Shown piece after piece: positions 16,864-25,383 of a DNA stretch of 64,000 nucleotides. The position numbers and the translations under genes are program-made. Under the pieces are notes generated by a model, which saw only the letters and a list, made by a program, of their open reading frames with translations, did no database searches and was not told the DNA's origin. How positions within the stretch are numbered: the first letter of the stretch is position 1; each line of letters starts with the position of its first letter. Origin of the DNA: Pseudobacteriovorax antillogorgiicola (lineage in GTDB: Bacteria > Bdellovibrionota_B > Oligoflexia > Oligoflexales > RGVZ01); NCBI GenBank assembly GCA_945865565.1, contig CAMBEK010000007.1, positions 1-64,000 of the forward strand, read 5' to 3'.

Positions 16864-19800
16864 TGAGTCACCCACAGGTCCTCGCCTTCGCCGGGGGCGG
16901 GCGTGAAGTTCGCTGTCGTGGATTCCTTGGGTGGAGTGGTGGAGTAGTCAAACGTCGTCACGTAGGAGGACGAAGATCCGGTGCGCGACTTGAAGTTGGA
17001 GTTGCGCTGGGTGACTACACCGCTCTCCGGGTCAAAGGCCGTAATCTCAGTGCTTTCGCCCGACGAGTCCCGGGTGGATGTGGCCCGGCTGCTTTGAGAA
17101 ATCGTCGTGGTAGTCGAAGAAAGGGTTGGCAAGACGGTACTGGCAATCAACGTAACCGTTTCAGAAGTCGTGGTGTTACCGCTACCTGGATCCTGGTTGA
17201 ATTTGTAAACGGTTTTCAGGTTCGTGCGCTGGTCTTCATGTTGTTGGATGCTACCCATCGGGTCCGATACGGTCATGCAGGTCTTTAGGGGGGTGGATCC
17301 TGCCGGAACCTCCCACGCGCAGTGAATCGATCTTTCAAGGGCCTCTTCGGCCACACAGGTCGATTCAGACCCGAATCCTGACGCAGTGATCGTTGATTTT
17401 GCGATGCCCGTTGGATGGAATTCAACGCGGTAGGTAAAGGCATCGCCGGCGTAGGCGATTTGCATGGTATTGTTGCCATAGGAATACGAGGCTACCGGAA
17501 CGTCGTTCATGATGGTCTGTACGACCCGTCCTGATTCGTCGAGGGCGACTTTCGAAATGCGACCTTCCTGTGACGTGGATTCCACGTCGTTCGAGCGGTC
17601 GAAGTACCTGGTGATCTTTTCGATCGCGCGACCCGCCGTCCCTGAATCGTCGAGTCGCACTGCGAAATCATTTGTGGTGGTGACGTTCACAAGACGGATG
17701 AGATCACTACCCGAATTGGTGACAGACATGACGCTCTTGATATTGAAGCGATCTGCCATTCCGACCATTGCGAGGTCCTTACCCGGCTTGTAACTGTAGG
17801 CCATTTGCAGTCCATTGCGTAACTTGTCTCGCACTCCGGATACGTTCCGTGCCGTCACCCGCCCGGACTCGTCGCGATCGAACGAAACCGTTTCCCCTGT
17901 GGTGGCTGCGCCCCGCAGTGCAGTGACGGATGTCAGGGCCCAGAGCGCGTCCGCTGGCGCACTCGCAGCGGTGCCCGGCGGCGGCGTCCAGCCCAGCAAG
18001 GTGCGGGCCACGGAATTCCCGAGTTTGTGCGCGATGGTGGACAGGGTTCCACTGCGGTTATACGCAAAGGAAACCAAGCGTTTGGCAATGCCCATATAAC
18101 GCATTTCGGCCTGCGTGATCCGTCCATCTGCCGCAGTGAATGTGACGGCTTGCCAGTCGTTCCATGGCGATGATCCGCTGAAGAGGTCCATGGCCCGGCT
18201 GGACACGATCGAAATCGGCAGTGACAATGTGTCGCCCGATGCCGTCGCGTAATTGAAGGTGATGCGCTCCGATGCGGTGCGTTTCGTGCAGCCCGAAGCG
18301 TACGGGTTCAGGAGTTCTGCTGACTTGATGCGAAAAAACCCTTGCCCGGGAATTTGGTCGTAACGGACCATGACAGAACCCAGGTCGAGGGTCATGGAAT
18401 CACCATTCGCCAGGAGAGTCAGGGTTTCTGGGTTGACTGGATCACGTTGGCGCCGCGAGAAAAAGTTTCCTGACTTTTGATCCCTGGTGAAAACCTCTGC
18501 ATGAGTTGGGTAAATTGCATTGAACTGGACAGCCGCGCCGTCCCCGACAGCCGCCATCAGCATCGGAATGGACGCGCTGTTGTGAGTCAGGGACAGGGTG
18601 GCTTTGCTGGCGCCGAAGTATGCGACTTGGGCCGGGATGTAGTCCGAGGCGATGAGGGCCACCGAGGCAAAACCGAAATCATAGGCCATTCCCGGCACCG
18701 AAACGCCGGTCAGGCAGCCCTGGAAATTCACAAAGCTGTCGAGGCTGGCTGCGGGCATCATGACATGTGGGTTGAAGCACTGGGTCAAGGAAGTTCCGGA
18801 GCTTGCGAGAACACTCAGTGACAAAGCCGGTAGGGACAAGGCAGGGATCCGCAGGATTTGCGGTGCGTCGGGAGCTTTTTCCTGGCGGTCCTGGCCTGCT
18901 TCAGACGTGCCGCTGCTCGCAGCGTCGTTCAAAGGCGGACGGGCCTGCGATAACAGGCTTCGGATCCGCTGGGTCATTGCGGCATCGGCGAGATTAATGA
19001 TTTCTGGCTTGAACCGCCACGCAGCGGATCCCGTAAGCGAAACAGCTTTGATACCGCAAACGGGATATCCTGCAGCCGGTCCTGATGCGGCGGCCAACTT
19101 CGCAAGGTCGAGAACTTGCGAATCCACCGTGACCAGTTGACCCGCAGCGTCGAGATCGCATCTTCCTTGATCATCAAGTCGAAGCAGCGCAAATTTCAAA
19201 TTAGCCGGGGGCGTTCCGTCGGCCTCGGGAATCGAGCGGAAATTGAATACCGGCAATCCCGGTTTTGATGCTGCCGGGTCCATGGTCCATTCGATATCTG
19301 GACTTCCCTGTGCGGATCTTTTTTTTAATCGAAACGGGCTGTCCTCCGGAAAGCTGGAATATTTTTCTCCTGAGGTACTTGGATGGTCTTCTCGTGAAAT
19401 GCTTAAGCGAACTGGAGTGTCTCTCGTTGCACCTGCGATATCGACCATCACAGTGACGATCCAAACCGATCGTTTGTTCTCCGCTGAGACAGATTCAGCA
19501 ATCGACCACTTCCGCGGCTCCCTACTGCTCTTGGATTTTGGTGCAGAGCCATTAGAAGATTCAGCAGGTGAATCAGGCGCGAAATCAGTCAGTGCGATTT
19601 CTATTTCCGGTCCCTTCAAACCGGCAATGGCCATCAGTTTGCAACCGGTCAGGCCGTCTGGCATCTGATAGCCTTGGGCTGCGCGGACCAACGTGCGATC
19701 TCCGTTGGGTGACGTGCACGATGCAATCAAGCCCTGAGCTGAATAGGTACTCGGCTCAGTGACGAAACGAAGTGGTCCAGGCGAAAGAACGGCATCCGAA

Positions 19801-19952
19801 TGCCCAGACTGCGAACTGTTTCGTTGGCTCTCTGTTTGATCCGCCGGCTGGCCCGCGCGGATTTGCGCCGTTTGCTTTCCGCATGCGACCATTGCCACGA
19901 CTAGCGCGCAGGCTGCACCATATTGAACTGTGATGGTTTTGAACCGGCGCAT
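16860..19952 (-). CDS. YD-repeat (Rhs-like) lipoprotein
   Basis: Start MRRFKTITVQYGAACALVVAMVACGK (lipobox); YD-like repeats such as VSFDRDESGRVTARNVSG, ISKVALDESGRVVQTIMNDVPVASYSYGNN. Confidence 0.65.
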   Translation of the reverse strand: MRRFKTITVQYGAACALVVAMVACGKQTAQIRAGQPADQTESQRNSSQSGHSDAVLSPGPLRFVTEPSTYSAQGLIASCTSPNGDRTLVRAAQGYQMPDGLTGCKLMAIAGLKGPEIEIALTDFAPDSPAESSNGSAPKSKSSREPRKWSIAESVSAENKRSVWIVTVMVDIAGATRDTPVRLSISREDHPSTSGEKYSSFPEDSPFRLKKRSAQGSPDIEWTMDPAASKPGLPVFNFRSIPEADGTPPANLKFALLRLDDQGRCDLDAAGQLVTVDSQVLDLAKLAAASGPAAGYPVCGIKAVSLTGSAAWRFKPEIINLADAAMTQRIRSLLSQARPPLNDAASSGTSEAGQDRQEKAPDAPQILRIPALSLPALSLSVLASSGTSLTQCFNPHVMMPAASLDSFVNFQGCLTGVSVPGMAYDFGFASVALIASDYIPAQVAYFGASKATLSLTHNSASIPMLMAAVGDGAAVQFNAIYPTHAEVFTRDQKSGNFFSRRQRDPVNPETLTLLANGDSMTLDLGSVMVRYDQIPGQGFFRIKSAELLNPYASGCTKRTASERITFNYATASGDTLSLPISIVSSRAMDLFSGSSPWNDWQAVTFTAADGRITQAEMRYMGIAKRLVSFAYNRSGTLSTIAHKLGNSVARTLLGWTPPPGTAASAPADALWALTSVTALRGAATTGETVSFDRDESGRVTARNVSGVRDKLRNGLQMAYSYKPGKDLAMVGMADRFNIKSVMSVTNSGSDLIRLVNVTTTNDFAVRLDDSGTAGRAIEKITRYFDRSNDVESTSQEGRISKVALDESGRVVQTIMNDVPVASYSYGNNTMQIAYAGDAFTYRVEFHPTGIAKSTITASGFGSESTCVAEEALERSIHCAWEVPAGSTPLKTCMTVSDPMGSIQQHEDQRTNLKTVYKFNQDPGSGNTTTSETVTLIASTVLPTLSSTTTTISQSSRATSTRDSSGESTEITAFDPESGVVTQRNSNFKSRTGSSSSYVTTFDYSTTPPKESTTANFTPAPGEGEDLWVTQ

Positions 19953-20164
19953 CAGGCCTCCCTCAAAAAAAAAGACCTCGGTCTGCATTCGGACAACCGG
20001 CGCGAACCCTTAGGGGAAAGTTTTCTTTCACAAAAAGACTCTTGATTTCGGATGGATACCAGTCGAATGGCCGGGGAACCTCCGAGTAGCGCCACAATAA
20101 GTCTTACCGAAGGGGGCCTATTTCAGGTGGAAGTGCCCGAAAGGGCTAAGAACATCATTGAAAA

Positions 20165-20244
20165 ACAGCGTCGGCCGCGAAAGGATGGATTCGCTAAAAC
20201 ACCATTATTTCAAGGGGGCTTAACCTCGTGACGACCGACGCTGT
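20165..20244 (+). other. putative structured RNA/DNA element (three-way-junction-like inverted repeat) in the divergent intergenic region
   Basis: Perfect 10-bp inverted repeat ACAGCGTCGG (20165-20174) / CCGACGCTGT (20235-20244) enclosing GCGAA-8nt-TTCGC (20177-20194) and a GGGG/CCTC hairpin. Confidence 0.45.
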
Positions 20245-20354
20245 CAGACAATCGCCCGGATTTGATTGTATCCGAACGACTCAAAATGACTCTAAAGGTG
20301 AGGCTTTGTTCTGCCGAAGCCCACGCTGTTACTTTGTGGTGTAGGAGTGTTCCG

Positions 20355-22664
20355 ATGCAAATCACGCGCGCGAGTCGTCACTACGTGTTTCTTTGTTCGG
20401 TTACCGCAGGCTTAACGGCCTGCACGGGATCCAATTCGACTTACCGGGGCAGCGGCGCGGCAGTGGCCACCACAGCGAAATCCCTCGGACTGTCGGATGA
20501 CAGCCTGGCGGCCCTGATTCAGGCCTCGCGCGCCGAGGATTCCTTCCGGCCAGAAGGTTCCGGTGGGTCTGGAACCTCGAACACCAATTGTAACCTGGGC
20601 TTTCCTGTCGCGCCGCCACTCGGCAGCGATTCAACGGTCAATGCTGTCACCGGCGCACTGGCCTTGGATTTCGGTCCATTGGGAATCGTGTACAGCGCGT
20701 GTGGCGCGCCGCCCGAAACAGCGGGTCCTTTTTTCGACGTCGCGAAAAACACTTTCGTCGCGATGAACCTGCCTCTAGTCTTGCGCAAAATATCCAATGT
20801 GGACATCGCAAAACTGTACTCGTTCCGCCAAGGTGTCGGCGTGGTGACAGATTTGTTCGTGAAATCTGACCAAAGCGAAAGGCCAGACGGGGTGCCTTCC
20901 GATGCAACCATGTACCTTCGCGTTCCCGGCGACGGAACCTGGTTGGCGGTATTGAACGCCGAAGCCGGCAAACCGCGTGGGGCGGCATTTGTCGCGCCAG
21001 GTGGCTTAACCCAGATGATGTACGCGGAGGTCCCCGGCACAGGATCCGGTCCCGGCGGTAATTCCGGCACGTTCCTGATGACTGCTGTTAAAAATCGCGG
21101 GGCGACAGACTATGCCAATGAATTTTCTGTGGTGTCGATGTGCCTGCGGGACGCCCAGGGCCGGATTGCAGAGACGAGCGGATCCACTGTTTACCGCATT
21201 CCCGCAGAGCCGCTCGTCAATCTGTCGGCCAGGAGAACCTGGTCATACACGGACGGACGATCTGGAACGTCTCAACTGAGTCGCGTTGTCGACTCGTTCA
21301 CGGCCAAAGAGTTTGCCTTCAACTACGACTCATCCGGCAATCTTGACACGGTGCTTGCTACCCCGGTGAGTGCCGGCGCGGAAACCTCAGCCGAGGACCC
21401 CGAACCGATACTGTCGATTTCATATGATGCTAATGGTCGCCTCGCGAGTTTCGGTTCCGGTTCCAGATCCGCTCGTTTGTTTGCTTACGATGCGATGGGG
21501 CGCGTTAAAAGTGTTGCGCTTGAGACGGCTGGAACCAACGGGTCGAAGTCCAGCAAACGCCTCTTGGCGAATTATTGCTTCAAGTCCAACTCGGAAGCCG
21601 ATTCCAAAAGCGTGGTGGCTCGTCTGATCCAGGGGCGCTACCAGGCCGCAAGCAGGTCTTCGTCCGATTCCGTCGAATCCGTCCCACGTGATTTTACGAT
21701 CAAGACTGAGTTTAAAAACGGCACGACAACGGTAACGTCCAGTCGCAGGCCCACGGCATCCGGCCAACGCGAAACATATGACACCATAGGCCGCATGACG
21801 GGTCACGTCTCCACCCGCAATGGCCAGTGGGATGAGCCCGAATCAGCCGTTAAAATGTCTTATCCGACTTTCGCGTCGGGCCTGCCATCTGCCATGGAGG
21901 CTTCGGACCGTGACGGTATCAAACAAAAAGCCGAGATCAGTCGCAACCTGTTCGGCCAGCCAAAAAAAATCTCAGTGGATGGTAAAGTAGTCTTGGAAGT
22001 CAGCGAGTATTTCGATGACATCATCCCAAAAAGCATGAAAACAGGGTTGGGCGCGGACGCCATTGAACTGTCGGCCTCCGCATCGCCGTTCCGTGCCCAG
22101 TATTCACGAAAAATCAACGGTACGAAGGAAGGGGAGACCCGGGTCACCTACAAGGCGACTGACATTCAGTTCAGCCAGTTCAGGATCAGCGAATTAGCTG
22201 TGCGGAATTTTCGCGATGGTTCCGTGGAAACGTCTCTGATCGCCGATGACGGGACTGTGATGCGCACCTCTGCAAAAAACAACTTGTTCACCAGGATCAC
22301 GAGCAGCAGCGGGTTCTTCAAGTCGATCCTTTCGGTTCTGGGAATCGGTACGGACCGCGAATCAGGCCAGGGGATCTCTGGCGCCGACTTGACGACCACG
22401 CAATCGGCTGCAACGTCAGACCCGCAGGCAGACCAAGGGGCGTCCAACACCACGCGTGCCAGTGGCCCCGAAGGAGATGTCTTGCAGGGTGAGAAATTTC
22501 TGCGCGCTGGCAATGTGAATTACGACTTCGCCCCTGATGGCGGCATCAAGGCCATCAATTCAATTGCCACTGGCGTGACGAGTTCCACGGTTTCGTCCAG
22601 TGCTCCTTCCGGAGGATCGTCCGACGCAGTCTGGGTGCATCCGGCAAATTGCCCGGCACAATAA
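20355..22664 (+). CDS. YD-repeat (Rhs-like) lipoprotein
   Basis: Start MQITRASRHYVFLCSVTAGLTACTGS (lipobox LTAC); repeats FAFNYDSSGNLDTVLA, ISYDANGRLASFGSG, FAYDAMGRVKSVALE, YDTIGRMTGHVS. Confidence 0.75.
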   Translation: MQITRASRHYVFLCSVTAGLTACTGSNSTYRGSGAAVATTAKSLGLSDDSLAALIQASRAEDSFRPEGSGGSGTSNTNCNLGFPVAPPLGSDSTVNAVTGALALDFGPLGIVYSACGAPPETAGPFFDVAKNTFVAMNLPLVLRKISNVDIAKLYSFRQGVGVVTDLFVKSDQSERPDGVPSDATMYLRVPGDGTWLAVLNAEAGKPRGAAFVAPGGLTQMMYAEVPGTGSGPGGNSGTFLMTAVKNRGATDYANEFSVVSMCLRDAQGRIAETSGSTVYRIPAEPLVNLSARRTWSYTDGRSGTSQLSRVVDSFTAKEFAFNYDSSGNLDTVLATPVSAGAETSAEDPEPILSISYDANGRLASFGSGSRSARLFAYDAMGRVKSVALETAGTNGSKSSKRLLANYCFKSNSEADSKSVVARLIQGRYQAASRSSSDSVESVPRDFTIKTEFKNGTTTVTSSRRPTASGQRETYDTIGRMTGHVSTRNGQWDEPESAVKMSYPTFASGLPSAMEASDRDGIKQKAEISRNLFGQPKKISVDGKVVLEVSEYFDDIIPKSMKTGLGADAIELSASASPFRAQYSRKINGTKEGETRVTYKATDIQFSQFRISELAVRNFRDGSVETSLIADDGTVMRTSAKNNLFTRITSSSGFFKSILSVLGIGTDRESGQGISGADLTTTQSAATSDPQADQGASNTTRASGPEGDVLQGEKFLRAGNVNYDFAPDGGIKAINSIATGVTSSTVSSSAPSGGSSDAVWVHPANCPAQ

Positions 22665-22676
22665 CCTAAACGAGAA

Positions 22677-24410
22677 ATGGGCCTAAAGGTGAACGTGCTG
22701 ATGATTAAAAGTTTTACCTCCCAACGTCTGATCACCTGCTCTGTGCTTGCATTTTCTCTTTTACTTCCCGCCGGTGATTTACTTGGTTTTGTAGTTCCGA
22801 ACGCAAGTAGTGCCCCGTCCTCGTACAACGAATGCATGGCTGAACTTCAGGCAATGCAAAGTGCCCTCAAAGGCAAAGAAGTCGGGATGATCGGATACGT
22901 TGCCTCGACATTCACGCCGTGGCCATTAAGTAGCTACACGGACGCCTACAACGAGGCGGCTAACCTTGTTTCCCAAAAGTTTTCGGAATGTGCCCGACTT
23001 GCCGAAACCGAGACTGAACGTAATTCTTTTTCGGATGCCGCTATTCGGCAAATTAGAGACAATAACGATGCGATGGCGCCCGCAAACCAGCTCAATCATT
23101 ACGCGCCATATGTGCAGGCGGGAATCGTCGTTACTGGTGGCGGAGCGATTACGGTTTTAAGCGGAGGGCTTGGGGGTGGCTTGCTCACATTGGGAATCGG
23201 CGGCGCAGGGGTGGGCGTTGCCATTTCTGGCGTCGGAGAGGCAGCCACTATTTACGATGGATACAACAAAAATCCAGACCAAACGTTGAACATTAGCGTG
23301 GAAAACGTTGCCCTCGGTGGATTAATCGGGGGCGTGCTTGGTCCGCTTACAAAATGTCCAATGTGTCTGAAGGTTCTGGCGCCAATCGGCGTTGGTACCG
23401 GGACATACAACGCGTATGACAACTTTTCACAAGGAAATACAGCTTCAGGTTTATTTCATTCAACGACTGCTTTGCTTAGCACCTTGCCGTTTATCTTACC
23501 CGCAAAGGGGAGCGGTTATGCGCCAAAATCACCGAAACTGCCAGCAAAAGAACTTCCAGCGTTACCCACACAACTTGCCCCAGGGATCACTGTAGAAGAG
23601 GCTAGCCCAACGGCCATACAGGCTCTGATGGAAGGTCCGCGACCGACGAGGCCGTCTTCCAAGGAAGTACAAGCCGCGCTGAACGCGGTTAATAATGATA
23701 AATTTACACTTCAGGATATCCACACAATAGTGAGTAGTCAGAATGTTCACAATCCCCAGGCCCTCACGAACGTGACTGGATCATCAACGATTCCGAAAAT
23801 TTTGGCTGACTCAAGCCCCTTACTACATGCCTATAATGGTTTTCCAGGTTTGCCAATTGGGACCTATGCGGCGCCGCGCCCAATTCGCTGGAATTTTTTG
23901 GATCTCTGGCAGACCGCTGGCAGAGGGGATCCGAAAAATGCGCGGACCGACATGATCGTATTTTTGGGTGAGGCAAGAAACAATTTTTCGAAACTTACAT
24001 CCGACTGGTTAGGATATCCCACGGTGCTGATCAAGCAGCAGATAAAGCCATTGATATCGCAAACTAATAACCCGGAATTTGCGACGATGCGCAACGGGGA
24101 CCTTAATATTCGTAAAGCTGTTGTGTTTGATTCACCCAACGGACGGATCTTGGCCATAACGAAGGCTGACATTGTACAAACCATACAAGGGCATCTTCCT
24201 GGAACTCAGGAATATATCAATCTGACACAAAGGTCGGCATTGAAAGAAATTCCTAGTGCTGTCGCAACAAGCTTCGGAGTTTTGGGCCCAGCAGGTGTTG
24301 TGGGCGTGGGTTCGGCAGTGGGGATTGTAGGTGGTGCCTATTACGTTTCCCCCCTCGGGCGTTGGCTTGGAGACGAACTTGCCGAAACGATCTATCCGAC
24401 GCGTCCGTGA
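22677..24410 (+). CDS. secreted glycine-zipper protein of unknown function, downstream of YD-repeat lipoprotein
   Basis: Signal peptide; GGGAITVLSGGLGGGLLTLGIGGAGVGVAISGVGEA; second Gly-rich hydrophobic segment near C-terminus; 12 nt after upstream gene. Confidence 0.65.
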   Translation: MGLKVNVLMIKSFTSQRLITCSVLAFSLLLPAGDLLGFVVPNASSAPSSYNECMAELQAMQSALKGKEVGMIGYVASTFTPWPLSSYTDAYNEAANLVSQKFSECARLAETETERNSFSDAAIRQIRDNNDAMAPANQLNHYAPYVQAGIVVTGGGAITVLSGGLGGGLLTLGIGGAGVGVAISGVGEAATIYDGYNKNPDQTLNISVENVALGGLIGGVLGPLTKCPMCLKVLAPIGVGTGTYNAYDNFSQGNTASGLFHSTTALLSTLPFILPAKGSGYAPKSPKLPAKELPALPTQLAPGITVEEASPTAIQALMEGPRPTRPSSKEVQAALNAVNNDKFTLQDIHTIVSSQNVHNPQALTNVTGSSTIPKILADSSPLLHAYNGFPGLPIGTYAAPRPIRWNFLDLWQTAGRGDPKNARTDMIVFLGEARNNFSKLTSDWLGYPTVLIKQQIKPLISQTNNPEFATMRNGDLNIRKAVVFDSPNGRILAITKADIVQTIQGHLPGTQEYINLTQRSALKEIPSAVATSFGVLGPAGVVGVGSAVGIVGGAYYVSPLGRWLGDELAETIYPTRP

Positions 24411-24484
24411 GTCTTGAGAAACCGAGACTGTACCTGGAGTAGCCCCCGTCAAACCGGACAGGCTAGCCAGCGGTTATTGATCGG

Positions 24485-24553
24485 CGAAGGTTCCCTTGGG
24501 GCAGCCGACGATGGGGGGCACCATTGGCAAGCGCCGACCCAAGGAAACCTTCG
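24485..24553 (+). terminator. long stem-loop downstream of the glycine-zipper gene
   Basis: CGAAGGTTCCCTTGGG (24485-24500) vs CCCAAGGAAACCTTCG (24538-24553): 16-nt inverted repeat with one mismatch. Confidence 0.5.
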
Positions 24554-24707
24554 ATCGATAGAGCATGAAGCACTCAGAGAGATCGTTTCGACGGACGTTA
24601 GCGACATCCGATCCCAGGCGCATTCAAATAGAGCAGTTCGTAACACTCAGGATGACGTGGCATAATAAATCCGCCACTATTTACTATTCCATTGAACAGG
24701 AGTCCCA

Positions 24708-25367
24708 ATGCACGCAAAACCGACCATTCGCGCCATCTACTGCATTGGCCGCAACTTTGGCGCTCACGCCCGGGAACTCGGCAATGCCATCCCCACCAGC
24801 CCCGTGGTTTTTCTAAAATCCCCGTCCGCAGTCCGTGGCCCTGCCGAATCTGGAAATATCGCCTACCCGGACGAGACTTTTCACCATGAAGTGGAGCTGG
24901 TGCTTCACATCGGATCTTCCCCGGCCCCCGGCGAAAAAAAACTCCTCCGCCACGTTGACCAGATTGCCCTGGGACTGGACTTGACCCGGCGCGAGGTCCA
25001 GAACCGCCTGAAAAAAGAAGGTCTGCCGTGGACCGAGGCCAAAAGCTTCAAGGGCGCTGCCGTGCTCTCATCTTTCGTACCACTGATTCATCGCGGGGAT
25101 CCGGTGGATACCCTCACCCGGCTGGAGGCGGCCGACTTCACCCTGTGGGTCAACGGCGAAAGACGGCAGCATGGCGCACCGCGGGAAATGACCTTCAATC
25201 TGGAGATTATCCTGGGCACCATCAACGACTCACACGGACTTTTTCCCGGTGACATCATCTATACGGGAACGCCCGAAGGGGTCGGCCCACTGCGCGTGGG
25301 CGACGGGTTCAGGATGGAACTCAACCTGGATGGAACACGCGTCATCAATGAAGACGGTATGCTTTGA
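24708..25367 (+). CDS. fumarylacetoacetate hydrolase (FAH) family protein
   Basis: IYCIGRNFGAHARELGN, PVVFLKSPSAV, FHHEVELVLHIG, GDIIYTGTPEGVGPL motifs. Confidence 0.9.
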   Translation: MHAKPTIRAIYCIGRNFGAHARELGNAIPTSPVVFLKSPSAVRGPAESGNIAYPDETFHHEVELVLHIGSSPAPGEKKLLRHVDQIALGLDLTRREVQNRLKKEGLPWTEAKSFKGAAVLSSFVPLIHRGDPVDTLTRLEAADFTLWVNGERRQHGAPREMTFNLEIILGTINDSHGLFPGDIIYTGTPEGVGPLRVGDGFRMELNLDGTRVINEDGML

Positions 25368-25383
25368 AACCGAAGGATCCCGT

